From Deuterostichococcus epilithicus (Eukaryota; Chlorophyta; Trebouxiophyceae; Prasiolales; Stichococcaceae): a stretch of 64,000 bases of DNA. Location: contig JAVTLE010000013.1 in assembly GCA_033439295.1 (NCBI GenBank), positions 2,480,001 to 2,544,000 of the forward strand, written 5' to 3'. Position numbers and translations under genes: made by a program. Under the pieces are notes generated by a model that had not been told where the DNA came from, ran no database searches, and saw nothing but the letters and a program-made list of their open reading frames with translations. Of the stretch, positions 43,001 through 54,480 are shown one piece after another (position 1 is the first letter of the stretch; each line of letters begins with the position of its first letter).

Positions 43001-43865
43001 ACTGACCCTTGCCCCTGCTGCATGGCGCAGTCGCTGCTGTCAAGCTTCGGGCTGGAGACGGTGAAGGCGTACGACGGCAGCGACCTGCAGGGCCTCCCAG
43101 GTGCCCCTCGCATGTAATATAGGTGGATTTTACACTGATGCAGCTGTCGCATCAGCCTTTGATGGGAGCTTGTTTCATCAGGCTTTCAGTACCCGTCAAA
43201 GCTCAGAGCCCAGGTCAAGCGACGTAGCATTGTGTCGCCGCGCCGCGCAGCCATGATCAACGAGGCCATTCAGAAGTGCGATGTGGACGTGCGGCGTGAC
43301 ATGTGGGGCGGCATCGTGCTCACTGGCGGCGGCGCCCTGCTGCCCGGCCTTCGCGAGCGCCTCGAGCAGGTTGGAACAGTTGCACGCGCACCAACGGGTT
43401 GTCCGAGACCACAGTGCAGTTTCAGGGATTCTCGTTGCTGAGCAGGTCGCGTCTGCAAGTGTCTCGATTTTAAGGAGCCTGGCAGTCACCAACAGAAGGC
43501 ACTGCAAGCATGCTTCCAGGCTCTGAACAGGCTTGTCAACACAGGGTCTGGCGGAGCTGGCGCCGCCGGCATCGCGGCTCAAGGTTGTTTCGCCCGCCAA
43601 CAGCACAGAGCGCCGCTTCAGCGTCTGGATCGGTGCGTGCCACCCACTGCCTACCATGGTGCTGTGCCATGATGCTCTAGCTGCGCCTTGCCCATGCTCA
43701 CTTCTTCTGCTCCAACATCTCGGTCAGAGGGCGACACTGTGGCGTGCCCTTCCTCGCGCAGGCGGTTCAATCTTGGCGTCGCTCGGCAGCTTCCAGCAGA
43801 TGTGGATGTCGAAAGCGGAGTACGACGAGCACGGGCCGAGCCTCATCCACCGCAAGGCGCCATGA
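40055..43865 (+). CDS. ARP4: actin-related protein 4
   Basis: Twelve exons: 40055-40067, 40302-40393, 40593-40763, 40954-41027, 41235-41446, 41629-41795, 42491-42640, 42811-42879, 43031-43100, 43251-43369, 43545-43632, 43762-43865. The first exon is 13 nt (MYGG plus one base, donor GTGAGC); it joins to [20 protein letters not shown] to give the family N-terminus MYGGDEV. Further family motifs: [109 protein letters not shown]4 is a nuclear actin-like subunit of the NuA4/TIP60, INO80 and SWR1/SWI-SNF chromatin complexes. Exon 3 carries a low-complexity insert ([18 protein letters not shown]). Exon 7 has four ghost copies in the intron before it. Confidence 0.92.
41038..41103. repeat. imperfect 33-bp tandem duplication in ARP4 intron 4
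   Basis: Two adjoining units share the core (a)agcgat.cacaa.g.t..., ending in ggcacaggcac. A few mismatches separate them. Confidence 0.7.
41999..42440 (+). repeat. four ghost copies of ARP4 exon 7 head
   Basis: Acceptor-like CAG followed by versions of the exon head occur at 41999, 42134, 42230 and 42346; the real exon starts at 42491 with gtggaggagcgcgagccggc. Steps are 135, 96, 116 and 145 bp. The nearest ghost matches for about 75 nt (GTGGACGAGCGGAATCC, GGCAGCTACGACAGC, GTATCAGGTGGC), the outer ones for about 55-60. The copies contain in-frame stops (gcc tga at 42165 onward) and indels. Decay increases with distance. Confidence 0.85.
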
Positions 43866-44096
43866 CGGGCGGCTGAAGATGCTCTGAGAAATTCGCAGGC
43901 CGACAAGTTGTTCAGAGCAGTCGAGTTGCAGCGTGGCATTGGGGCAGCATGTGCAGCCGCTGCTTCTTGCTTGCGCAACGGATGCCCTGTGTTGGAAATG
44001 ATGGTTTCCTGCACGACTGAAGCCTCGACACCCCTGCAAATTTGCCTGAGCCTCTGCAACTCGATTGAGGTCCCAGCACCAGAGCTGCCTGCCAGC

Positions 44097-46871
44097 ATGC
44101 ACGGTCGGCCACGAGCAGAGAAGGGAGCTGAGGATCCCGAGAAGATCCGGAAGCAAACCCAGCGGGTGATTGCCAAGCTGAAATTCCTCGGAAGCGCTTA
44201 CATAGCCCGTTGGGCTCAGGGCTCTGCAGCATTGCCGTGCAGACGCGACATGCACCAATTACGAAGAGCAATTCAGACTTTGGAGCACTGACAAACCTCG
44301 TTCGGTTACCAGCATTTGCAGTTTCGTGTTCCTGGGTAATCGTGAAGCTTTGCACTGACTCCGCAGGCGGCGCTGTATGGGAAGCTCGCGGCGGAGGTGC
44401 TAGCGCGGCGTGCGGCGGGACGGCATGACCCGGAGTCCCTCACCCTGTCCGCCAAGCTCCTGGAGCTGAACCCGGAGGTGTACACTGTCTGGAACTACAG
44501 GTGCGGCCACCGCATCAGTCCTGCAACGTTCCAGCTACCTATGCTGGATCGCATGGGCCCTGCGGACACTTGAAGGATGCTCAGCCCAGGGCCGCCGCAG
44601 TCATGCTGACTTCTCACAGAAGACATGGATTCTGCCATGGAGATGGGCCACGACAGCAAATTCGCAGGGCTTATTGCTCCACTCCGCGTGCGTCTACAGG
44701 CGGGAGGCGCTGGGGCCGGTGCTGCAGGACGCCAGCTCCGACGCGTCGCGGCAGGCCGTCGCCGGCGAGCTGGCGCTGACGCTGCGGGCGCTGCACGTCA
44801 ACCCCAAGTCGTACGCGGCGTGGCACCATCGCGGCTGGGTCGTCGAGCGCGGTGCGGCGGACCTGCAGCAGGAGCTCGCCCTAGCGCAAAAGTGAGTCTA
44901 TGCTGAGCATACATATCATACATCATGCCTGTATGATATAAACCAGTTAAATTCAGTTTTACTCGCCTCCGACACTGAGGTTGCAGACAGACAGTTGGCA
45001 CAAGCTGTCATGCGCAGTGCGGCAAACCTGCAGCAGTGACTGGCACTACAGAAGCAAACATGAGCTCGGAGTAAGTCAGATTGTTTCGAAGCTGGCGCAG
45101 AGCCCTGCAGATGGTCATCGCCACGACAATGCGAGCACGGTTTGGCCACACTTGCAGCAGCAGCTCGCCTTGGTGCAGAGAGGGGTTGTCAACCTTGAAA
45201 AGCTTGCGACATGGCTGCTGGCAAGGCATGCCAAGTCGTAACCACGGTGGCGTCCCTGTCATTGGGCGTCATCAAGCAGGATTGCCAGGCGCTTGCTGCC
45301 ATCCTGCACAAACATGATCTCACGGCGGACTACTTTGACCCCCGGCGCAGGCTGCTGGCGCTGGACGACCGTAACTTCCACGGCTGGGCCTACTGGCGCT
45401 GGCTCGCGCAGCGGGCGGCGCTGCCGCCGGACGAGTGCCTCGCCTTCATTGACGACAAGCTGGCACAGAACTTCTCCAACTACTCGGCGTGGCATGCGCG
45501 GACGGCGCTGCTGGCGGCCGCCGCCGCGCCGCCGCCGGTGCAGACCCTGGAGCAGCTGCTGCAGCGCGATGCCGCCGCCGGCCTGCCGGCGCAGCCGAGT
45601 GAGCGGTGTCTGCTTTCACAATGTAACCTGCATGACCGCGGCTGTCGGTGCCGGTGATGGAGTCTGCCTCCGCCAGGGAGGCATGGTCACGCTGCCGAGC
45701 AGTGTACTGCAGCCGTACGATGCGAGCTACCAATGGTGTGCTGTGCATTTCGCAGGCACAGCAATGCCGGCGCCGGCGCTGGTGCCGCCGGAGGTGCTCG
45801 ACCGCGAGTTCGACCTGGTCCACCGGGTGCGCCGCACTGCTGAACACTGTGCTCACACACGGTATTGCTCACATAGGGATGTCTCCAGCTGCATATCCGT
45901 GTACGAGTACCCTGGCTTCCTTGTTAGACTAGTCCTCCATTTCTGGTAATGTGCACACTATGCGCCCATGCCATCATGAGAGCGCTCACGCAGCTTGTCC
46001 TTTCACGAGAGTGAGCTGAGGCTACCCATGGGTACATCACGCAGGCGTTCTGGACGGAGCCCAGGGACCAGAGCGCCTGGTTGTACCACCGCTGGCTGCT
46101 GGGCAGCTGCCTGGCTGCCGCCGGCGTCACCGCAGACGGCGGGCAAGCGGGCGACAGCGGCGCTGCGCCTGGCGCCGCTGCTGGCACTGCCGGCGGTGCA
46201 GCTGGGCACGGCAGCTTGCCGGCGACGGATGGTGGTGCCCCATGGGGCACGGCGCTGGATGCGCTGCGTAAGCGGCTGGACGCAGAGGCTGCCATGTGCC
46301 GGGAGCTGCTGCAGGTGTGCTTGCGGGGCGGGCACGGCATTCAATCAACCAACAATGGCTGATGCTCGTGCACTGTCCAGCTAGACGTGAGCATGGGCCT
46401 GGAAGAGGAGGGTGGTATGATGCAAATCGGCAGTCTCAGTGCAGTGGGGGCTTGGTGTGCATTCTGTCGTGAAGTCGATGCAAGTTGGGTGTAACCTTTG
46501 CAGCAGTTGACGCTTTGTGCAGCCGCAGCAGTCGCCGAACCTCCACTGACAACTCGTCCTGGTGCTGCAAAATACTGCAGGAGGAGCCAGAGGCGAAGTG
46601 GCCGCTGCTGACACTGGCGCATGTGCAGGGGGCGCGGTCAGCCCTGGGGCAGCGCTCCCAGCATGACGCCCCGCAGCAGAGCCCAGCCGCCGCCGACGTT
46701 GCCCCCAGCAGCCCGACTTCAACGGGCGCATCATTCGAAGCAGTAGCAGCCTCGAAGCTGTACGAGCGGCTGGAGGCGCTGGATCCGATGCGGTCTGGCT
46801 ACTACAGAGACGCGGCTGCTGGTCGGGCGCGCGTGGTGCTGCGCGCGGCTGGTGGTGTGTCACAGTTATGA
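44097..46871 (+). CDS. RABGGTA: Rab geranylgeranyltransferase (GGTase-II) alpha subunit
   Basis: Seven exons: 44097-44165, 44367-44500, 44700-44891, 45351-45598, 45756-45826, 46045-46314, 46581-46871; phases match. The start is MHGRPRAEKG, the family N-terminus. Prenyltransferase alpha repeats follow in order: LLELNPEVYTVWNYR, LHVNPKSYAAWHHRGWVVER, LDDRNFHGWAYWRWLAQ, NFSNYSAWHARTALL and DQSAWLYHRWLLGS. The tail SKLYERLEALDPMRSGYYRD is like that of the family. With a beta subunit and Rab escort protein it attaches geranylgeranyl groups to Rab GTPases in the cytosol. An Ala/Gly-rich insert follows the last Trp repeat. ARP4 ends only 231 bp upstream on the same strand. Confidence 0.92.
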
Positions 46872-46897
46872 CAGCGTTGTCGTTCGATACCTACACT

Positions 46898-48660
46898 TCT
46901 GGTCGGCGGAATAATGTGCGGAGTGATTGGTACCTAGCATATCGAAAGTGAAACTCTATTGCGTGACTAGTTTGCCCGGAGATCCCTTGGCGTCCTTGCC
47001 TGAGGTGCTGGGCACGGCCCTGTCAAACATGCAGTTACCTGCCGCAACCTCATGAGGGGCGGGCGGGCATAAAGTCTTGCTTTCGTCTGCTATCCTTGGG
47101 GTGGTCGCCCAAGAATGCAGGACGCTCGTCGCATCGCACTGGCGCTGCAGGCCGCCCTGCAAGCTGAGGCACCTGAGCTCGAGCAGCGCACAGTCAATGG
47201 GAGCACGGGCGTGGGCCTGTTTGTCAAGAAAAACGTCAAAGCCGGCGAGCTGCTGATGTCGGAAATGGATGAACGCCTTCCAGCAGACCATGAACTCGCT
47301 GTCAGCAAAAGACAAGGACAGCTTCGGCCAGCTCAAGAACAGTTTCGGACCGCAGATTCCCGAGGCACTGGGGATATACAAGTCCAACTCATTTCTTCTC
47401 GGTGCCAATGCCAGCACGGCAGCAATCTTCCCGCTGGCCTCGCGCATCAACCACAGCTGCGCCGCCAACTGTCACCACCGTTGGAACGAAGACCTGGGAC
47501 AGCAGGTCCGTGAGCGAGCTGTCTATCTCCTGCTATGGCATGTCACACATCCGCATGCCAGCCGCCAGCAGGCAGCATATTTCTTCACGCTGTGGCATGG
47601 AGCCTCTTCTCGCCAGCTAGCAAGCTGGAGCAAACAGTGCAACACGATTCAGGAACGCCATGATCGCATGGCATGCACATCCCTTCGTGTTGTGTTCCCT
47701 GCTAGGTGAAGCTGGCATACTTTGCCCTGCAGACTGTGCATGCCTGCTGCGACCTCGACGCTGAAGCTGAGCTGACGATCAACTACCTTGGCGACTACTA
47801 TCTGGCGCGCACTGAGCGGCAGGCGCGCCTGTGGCTCAGCTTCGGCTTCGACTGCTGCTGCCAGGCATGCTCTGCTGCGCCAGAGGCTGTGGCAGAGAGC
47901 GACGAGCGCCGTCGCGAGCTGGCGCAGCTGCACAGCGACCTCAAGCGCCACATGATGGACAACAACGGCGCCGCTGCGCTAGCAGGTTCGGGGAAAGTTG
48001 CTGGCCGCTTCCTGGTGATTTTGGGCTGTGGTGCACGCAGTGCCGCCGAACAGTGTGCACGACTGCAAGCTGTGCGTTACAGTGCTTTTGCGTGATGTCC
48101 TGGACACGCCTTTGAACGACTGCATTTGGTGCCAGCAGCTGTCCAGCGCCTTATGCAGCTGCTAGACGAGGAGGAACTGCCCGACACCAGCCTGCGCGGC
48201 AATGCCTGCATGGGCGCATTCCAGGTCAGCATGCTTCTCGCAACTTGCGTGAAGTGATTTATCGACTCTGCATTTCAATGAACATGTTGTTTATTCGAGC
48301 ATGTGTTCATCAGGTGCAGGGAGCAGGGCCGTGTGGGCTTGTTGCTCGGTTGGGTCTGCCGCCAGCTATTTGGCTCTTTCCTGTGCGGATCTGCATGTTC
48401 TTCCCTCATCTTGGTGACACAAAGGCCTGGGCGAAGCGTGCCTACAAGTTCTACCGCACCTGCGAGGGCCGCCTGGGGATGAACACCCGGAAGTGCAAGC
48501 AGTGGGCTCGGGATCCGGCGCAGCACCCCACGGCACGCACGCATGGCGGCGGCATATGCGCAACATGACCGGGGCGTGCGTCTGGAGGCTTTGATGCGTA
48601 TGATGGCCATGTAGCGTGTGGCTAAGCCTTGCTGGAGGTGAAGACAAGCACTCAAGTCCA
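46898..48660 (+). pseudogene. SET-domain gene copy A, broken
   Basis: A duplicate of the gene at 52601. Homology starts in the promoter (gg.cggaataatgtgcgg near 46898 and 52398) and continues past the last exon. Exon 1 (ATG 47115) keeps the start MQDARRIALALQAALQAEAP but has a net 50-nt loss after GELLMSE, which shifts the frame. Exon 2 (from about 47727) keeps the SET motif INYLGDYY and the Cys cluster FDCCCQAC, then meets TGA at 48092 where copy B reads on. The last exon (about 48391) has lost its acceptor AG (TGTGCGG against TGTGCAG in B). Three independent lesions make it a pseudogene. Confidence 0.8.
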
Positions 48661-48787
48661 CTGATCAATCGTTGGACAGACCAGCGAGTGACAAGGTGCC
48701 GAATACGTAGGTATGATTTATGTGCTTCAAATCTTGCTGAGAACATGGTTCCCCACTCCACGCTACGGACGCTGCCGATGCAAATGC

Positions 48788-51700
48788 TCAATCACGTTTC
48801 GCAACGCATGGTTTTGGATCAAATGTTATTGCCGACCGCCGTGCGGGTGGCGAGGTGCTGTGCTGCGCCAGCAATGCTGCGATGGCGGCGCGCTCGTAGC
48901 AGTGCCCGTCGGCGCACAGCACGGGATCCCGCATCACCTCCTGCGATTCGCACATGGTGCAACCTGAAGCTTTCGCCTTGAGGGCGCATAGGTCTGCAGG
49001 CGGCCAGGCAGGGCATTGTGCTTCAGTCTCGCTCGCAAACTTACAGAGGTCCGTGGCTGCAACGGTGGCACAGCATGCGACGTAATGGAGCTCGTGATGA
49101 AAGGTGATGCTGCGTCTGACCCACCTGTGTCAGGAGACTCAGCATCCACGCGGATGCAGCCTTGCCAGTTTTGGCGGCTGCAGGCGCTGCTGCTGCGTCC
49201 GCAACCGCGGCTCGGCCTGCCGTCTTGGGCGCTGCGCTCTCTGAAGCTGACGTTGCGGCGGTCCCTCCTGGCGCGCGGTCTGCAGGGCTGCTGGTCAGCC
49301 CAGCTGCAGCAGCGGAGCTGATGTCCTGTGCCGCTGTGCCAGGCTCAGCTGGCCGGCTGGCTGGCTGGCTGGCTGGCTGGCGGCGGCTGAGCCGCGGGCG
49401 ACCTTCTGCCGCGCCTTATTGGCGTGCTTCCATGCCGGCTTTTTAGCTGCCTGCTGCTGCACTGCCGCGGACTGCTCCTCGCTCTGCAGGTCAGACTCCC
49501 AGGTTGTCAGCAGGCTGCAGCGACAATAAGACTCGCAGGTGCCAGCAATCAGTTTATCTCCGAGCGATTCAGCGACACGGCACCCCATCTCTGAAATGTT
49601 GGCACCGTGGCCGGGCCAGCGTGAACGCAATGAGACTACTGTGCCGGCAGAGCACACGAAGGCGATACTATAAGCAAATCAGGCTAGGAGCCAGAAGTTC
49701 GGTGCCCTGCCTTGAGCAGGTCCGCCATGGCCGCGTCGGCGCGTGCCCGCTCAATGTCGGCGGACTGGGCGGCCGGCTCCAGAAAGCTGATTGCCGCCGC
49801 CGCTGCCGCCGCTACCTCATCCCGATGCAGCTGGTCCAGGCCTTCGAGCAGGCAGCATCTCCTGGAGCCACCGACAGGCAGAGTATGAGCACATGGCTCT
49901 GCAGGTACCCACAGCATTGGCGTTTCAGTTCCCGAGCCTACCAGCTCGTCTGGCAGCACGTTCCAGTCACGCTGTTTGCTCAGCACGGAACTGGCAAAGG
50001 AGCAGAACTTGTCGAGGGCGGCTGCAATAATGCGCCTGAAACCCGTAGGCATGGCCCGCCGCGGCGTGCTCCTCACACCTCGACACCGCCGCCGCTTCCA
50101 CCTGCAGACCTTCAGGCAGCAGCGCACGGTCTTAGTCTGGGGGCTGGGACTGGAAAGCTGCCGCAATTCCATGGGTGCAGACCCTTCGCAGAAGGCAGCT
50201 GCAGGAGCGGTGGCCCCTTTCGCCCGCGTCACAAAACCGCTCAGTCATGGTCAGTGTGCTTTGGGTGAGCTGCTGCGACTTCCGCAATGTCGAAGCAGCG
50301 TGCGGCGCTCTGCCGGGTGAACTTTTGGATGCCCCTCAAGGATTGACTCGATGGCTGGATGGGCAGTGCCACAAGCTCTCACCCCAGCAGGGACGGCAAA
50401 CATGTTGGGCTTCCATGTGAGGCCGTCAACCAGCGCCGCCACCACCACGGCACCCACGCCGGCACATGCAGCAGCGATGGTGCCCACGGTCTGATGCGAT
50501 TCGCCTCCTTACCGGCCGGCATCAATGCCAGCAGCAGGGCCGCCAAGCTCTCGAGCATGATAGGCAGCGCACAGGTCGCCGACACCGCTGTTGCCAGCGG
50601 CGCAGGGGAAAGCAGTCCAGCCGGGCAGTGGGGCTGAGGTCGGTCCGGGCAACACCTGCAGCACGGCCGCTGCCGGCAGCGCCTTCAGGTGGCCAGCGTC
50701 GCGGCAGCGTGCCAGGGCCCTGTAGGCGTGCGGCAGTACGGTCGCGGCGAGGGCAGCAAGATTGTCTTCCGCCGGATCGATGCATGGGCCGAATGCGATG
50801 GCGAGCACGACAAGGCGTCCGAGGTCGGCGCCCAGTTGCTCCCCCGTGGTGGGCGGCGCGGCCGCTGCCGGCATGTGGGCGGCAGGCTCCCGCTGCGGCA
50901 TGGCGCTGGCCGCCAGNNNNNNGNTGGCGGCGGCGACAGCGGCTGCGGTGTCACCGCCCTGCGCAGCCGCCGCCAGCACAGCTGTTGCTGCGGCGTCCAG
51001 GGCTTCCGCCAGTGCCATACCCAGGTCCACTGCCTCGGGCTGCAACTTCCTTGCCAGCAGGGCCGGCAGCAGCGGCGTCGCAAGCTGCACCATGCTCAGC
51101 CAGTGGCCCTTCAACTGCGGCAGCGCCTGCAATCGCCCAGCAAATGTGGCAACCAGCCGGATTCCGCAGCGGCATTTGGCAGCCGTCAGCCCGACGGCCT
51201 CCAGCGGCATGACGCCCATGCCTCCCAGCAGATCGCATCGTGCCTGCATGAGCAGGTTCAGACGCCGGCTGCTTGGCACGCTGCAATGCGCGGCCGCTGC
51301 AGCTTCGGCAAATTTCGGCTGCTGCTGCAGCGCGGCCGCCGCCGCCGCCGCTGCCGCAACCTCCAGCCTCACACACAGTTGCAGCGCTGGCCCAAAGCCG
51401 GCCTCCGTTGCTGGGGACACCGCGCCGGTAGTTGCCAGACTTGCAAACAGCTGCGCTGCCACTACCAGGCTGGCAGGGTGACAACAGCTGCCGATGAATG
51501 TGCTGACTATGCATCATGCAGCAGGTCCTGTGCCGCCGTCCAACGCATGCATGCTGGGAGCGACGGCGCCAGATAAATCGCCATGTCTGTGTCCGGGTAC
51601 ACAGCTGCAGAGGCGACCGTCAGAACAGTCTAAATTCATTGACAGCCGCCACAGCGTCCGACCAGCCAGGTGTGCGCAGTGCCGCACCCAGAGCCGGCGC

Positions 51701-52061
51701 CACCTGCAGCAGCTTGGATGAAACGGTCAGCCCCTCGGCAGCGGTATGGTGTTCCTCGAAGACGGGGTATACCCCCGCGCCAGGCACGTAGTAGTTCGGC
51801 CGGGTAAATGATACAGCTGTGCATCGGGCGCGGCGACAGCAGGGTCATAACAAGCAGGCACGATTTTTCCGCACTGTGTCGGCCGCAAGGTATGCGAGGA
51901 ACTTGGCGTGCTCCGGCTGGGTTCGCACCAGCACTGTCGCACGTTACAGCAGTGGAAGGGCTGTCGTCAGCAGCACACCTGCTGTCTGCTGCACGCTGCC
52001 ATCAGTCCTCGGCAGCTGCACCATCACCTCCACCAGGCTGCGGTGCACTTCACGGACCGAC
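48788..52061 (-). CDS. alanine-rich helical protein with C-terminal U-box; exon joins tentative
   Basis: Minus-strand coding pieces, high to low: 52061-51979 (VHRSLVEVMVQLPRTDGS), 51933-51875 (VLVRTQPEHAKFLAYLAADT), 51816-51704 (YYVPGAGVYPVFEEHH), a large open stretch about 51468-50640 (Ala/Leu-rich helices such as LLMQARCDLLGGMGVMPLEA), about 50025-49985 (IIAAALDKFCSFASSVLSK), 49855-49718, 49490-49390 and 49265-49150 (Lys/Ala-rich), and 48963-48788. The last piece reads CTMCESQEVMRDPVLCADGH and CYERAAIAALLAQHSTSPP, a clear U-box core, so an E3 ubiquitin ligase-like role is likely. Whether the U-box and the helical part belong to one gene is not proven; phases were checked only in part. Ambiguous bases occur at 50921-50932. 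A (GGCT)n microsatellite lies at about 49353-49381 in an intron or linker. Confidence 0.45.
49353..49381. repeat. (GGCT)n microsatellite
   Basis: About six to seven uninterrupted ggct units lie within the minus-strand U-box gene region. Confidence 0.9.
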
Positions 52062-52600
52062 CTGCAGAACACTTAGGGGATATTATTCACGTCCCGTCCA
52101 GGCCGTACTCTGCTGGTGCAGGCTGCGGGTCATCAGCGTTGCAGAAAATAACGCTCCCACACTCACGGCTGTGGTGTCCAATCGCGGTCTGCCTCGCCGG
52201 CACCAGCCTGGCTGGACTCCAGCCATTCTGGCTTCCGAGGCATTGGTTCCGAGGAGCGCAAGAGGCCGCTACGCGCTGCAAACTAAAGCTGGTTCACGAT
52301 AGAGTTACAATACCTTGACCTCGAGTAGAACGAGCAGCAGCTGATGCACCTGGTCAAAGGCAATGGCATAACGGCGGTAGCATTGTTGTCCAGTGTCATG
52401 TGGTTGGCGGAATAATGTGCGGTGTGCGTGATGGACACACAGCAGGGATGCCACGTCGACTCTCGGAAATCCAAGGCTTCCAACCCCGGTGCTCATCACG
52501 GCCCTGTCAAACACGCAGTTGCCTGCTGCAACCTACTTTTGATGCGGGCAGGCAGAGTTGCTCTTGCTTCGTTTTCTTTTCTTGGGGTGATCGCCCGATA

Positions 52601-54124
52601 ATGCAGGACACTCGTCGCATCGCGCAGGCGCTGCAGGCCAGCCTGAAAGCTGAGGCACCTGAGCTCGAGCAGCGCACAGTCAATGAGAGCACGGGCGTGG
52701 GCCTGTTTGTCAAGAGAAACGTCAAAGCCGGCGAGCTGCTGATCTCGGAGCCCCCTTTGTTCACGGTACAAGACTATACCAGCTCGAAGCCGAACACTCA
52801 GAAGGCCCAGAAGGTCAAGCAGGCCATGAAGTCGCTGTCAGTAGAAGACAAGGACAGCTTCAGCCAGCTCAAGGACAGTTTCGGACCGCAGTTCCCTGAG
52901 GCACTGGGGATATTCGAGACCAACTCATTTTATCTCGATTCCAGCGCGGCAGCAATCTTCCCACTGGCCTCGCGCATCAACCACAGCTGCGCCGCCAACT
53001 GTCACCATTGTTGGAACGAAGACCTGGGACAGCAGGTCCGTGAGTGAATTTTTCACATCTTCCTGTGACAAGTCACGCATCCGCATGCCAGCCGCCGCCA
53101 GGCAGCACATGTCTTCACGCTGCGCCATGGTGCCTCTTCTCGCATGCCAGCTAGCAAGCTGGAAATGCCATGCAACACGGTTCAGGAACGACATGACCGC
53201 ATGGCATGCACATCCCTTCGTGTTGTGTTCCCTGCTGGGTGATGCTGGCATTCTTTGCCCTGCAGACTGTGCACGCCTACCGCGACCTTGACGCTGAAGC
53301 CGAGCTGACGATCAGCTACCTTGGCGACTACTACTTTCTGCCACGCGCTGAGCGACGGGCGCGCCTGCAGCGCAGATTCGCCTTCGATTGCTGCTGCCAG
53401 GCGTGCTCTGCTGCGCCAGAGGCTGTGGCAGAGAGCGACGAGCGCCGTCGCGAGCTTGCGCAGCTGCACAGCGACGTCAAGCGCCACATGTCGGCCCACA
53501 ACGGCGCCGCTGCGCTAGCAGGTTCGGGGAAAGTTGCTGGCGGCTTCCTGGAGATTCTGGGCTATTGTGCACGCAGTGCCGCCGAACAGTATGCACGACT
53601 GCAAGCTCTGCATTATAGTGCTTTCGCATTATATTCTGGAAACGCCTTTGAACGACTGCATTTGGTGCCAGCAGCTGTCCAGCGCCTTATGCAGCTGCTG
53701 GACGAGGAGGGACTGCCCGTCACCAGCCTGCGCGGCAGTGCCTGCATGGGCGCATTCCAGGTCAGCAGCCATGCTTCTCGCATCTATCGACTGTCCAATC
53801 TGCACAAGAGAGCAGCGTTCATCTTCAGGTGCAGGTGTAGTCCACGCCATGTGGGCCAATTGCCCAATCGGTCTGCCGCCACACACATAATGTGAAAAGC
53901 TTGTACATGCTGTGCAGATCTGCGCGCTCCACCCTCATCTTGGTGACACAAAGGCCTGGGCGAAGCGTGCCTACAAGTTTTACCGCACCTGCGAGGGCCG
54001 CCTGGGGATGAACACCCGGAAGTGCAAGCAGTGGGCTCGGGATCCGGCGCAGCACCCCGTGGCGGCTTACGCACAGATTGAGCTGTCCGTGCGTCTTGCC
54101 ATGACGCGTATGATGGCCAGGTAG
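52601..54124 (+). CDS. SET-domain protein, copy B, intact
   Basis: Exons 52601-53035, 53266-53760, 53918-54124 (TAG) give 378 residues. SET-domain landmarks: STGVGLFVKRNVKAGELLIS, RINHSCAANC (the NHSC motif), ELTISYLGDYYFLPRAERRA with the late Tyr, and a post-SET Cys cluster FDCCCQAC. The C-terminal helical part ends LSVRLAMTRMMAR. Architecture is that of SMYD/SET5-like lysine methyltransferases without a MYND finger between the SET halves. Substrate is unknown. The gene is flanked by a broken copy on each side (A and C), and its promoter region is shared by homology with A. Confidence 0.8.
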
Positions 54125-54480
54125 CACGTATCGGAATCTGCTGAAACGTAGAGACAGGCACTCAATGCACTAGGCCTCTTTACAATGGCGACCTTCATTG
54201 TTCCCTCGAAACTGCAGCATGCAGACCTCGTATGCACTCCTGATGACCCTTGTCGTTTCGTCCTAGACCTCTCGTGGCGTGTTGAACGCCGAATCACTGT
54301 GCGTATCGCAGCAAGCTCTCAACGTGCCGTGTTGTGGTCGATCAAAATTCGACGCTTTGGCCGATTGACAGCCTTGCAAGGTGGCAACGCAGTCAGAGGA
54401 TGATTCGCATCACAGATCGCAGGCATCACTGCTGTGTCCCGTCGCTTGTCTTGCCATTCCAGCTCCATGTGATACCAACG

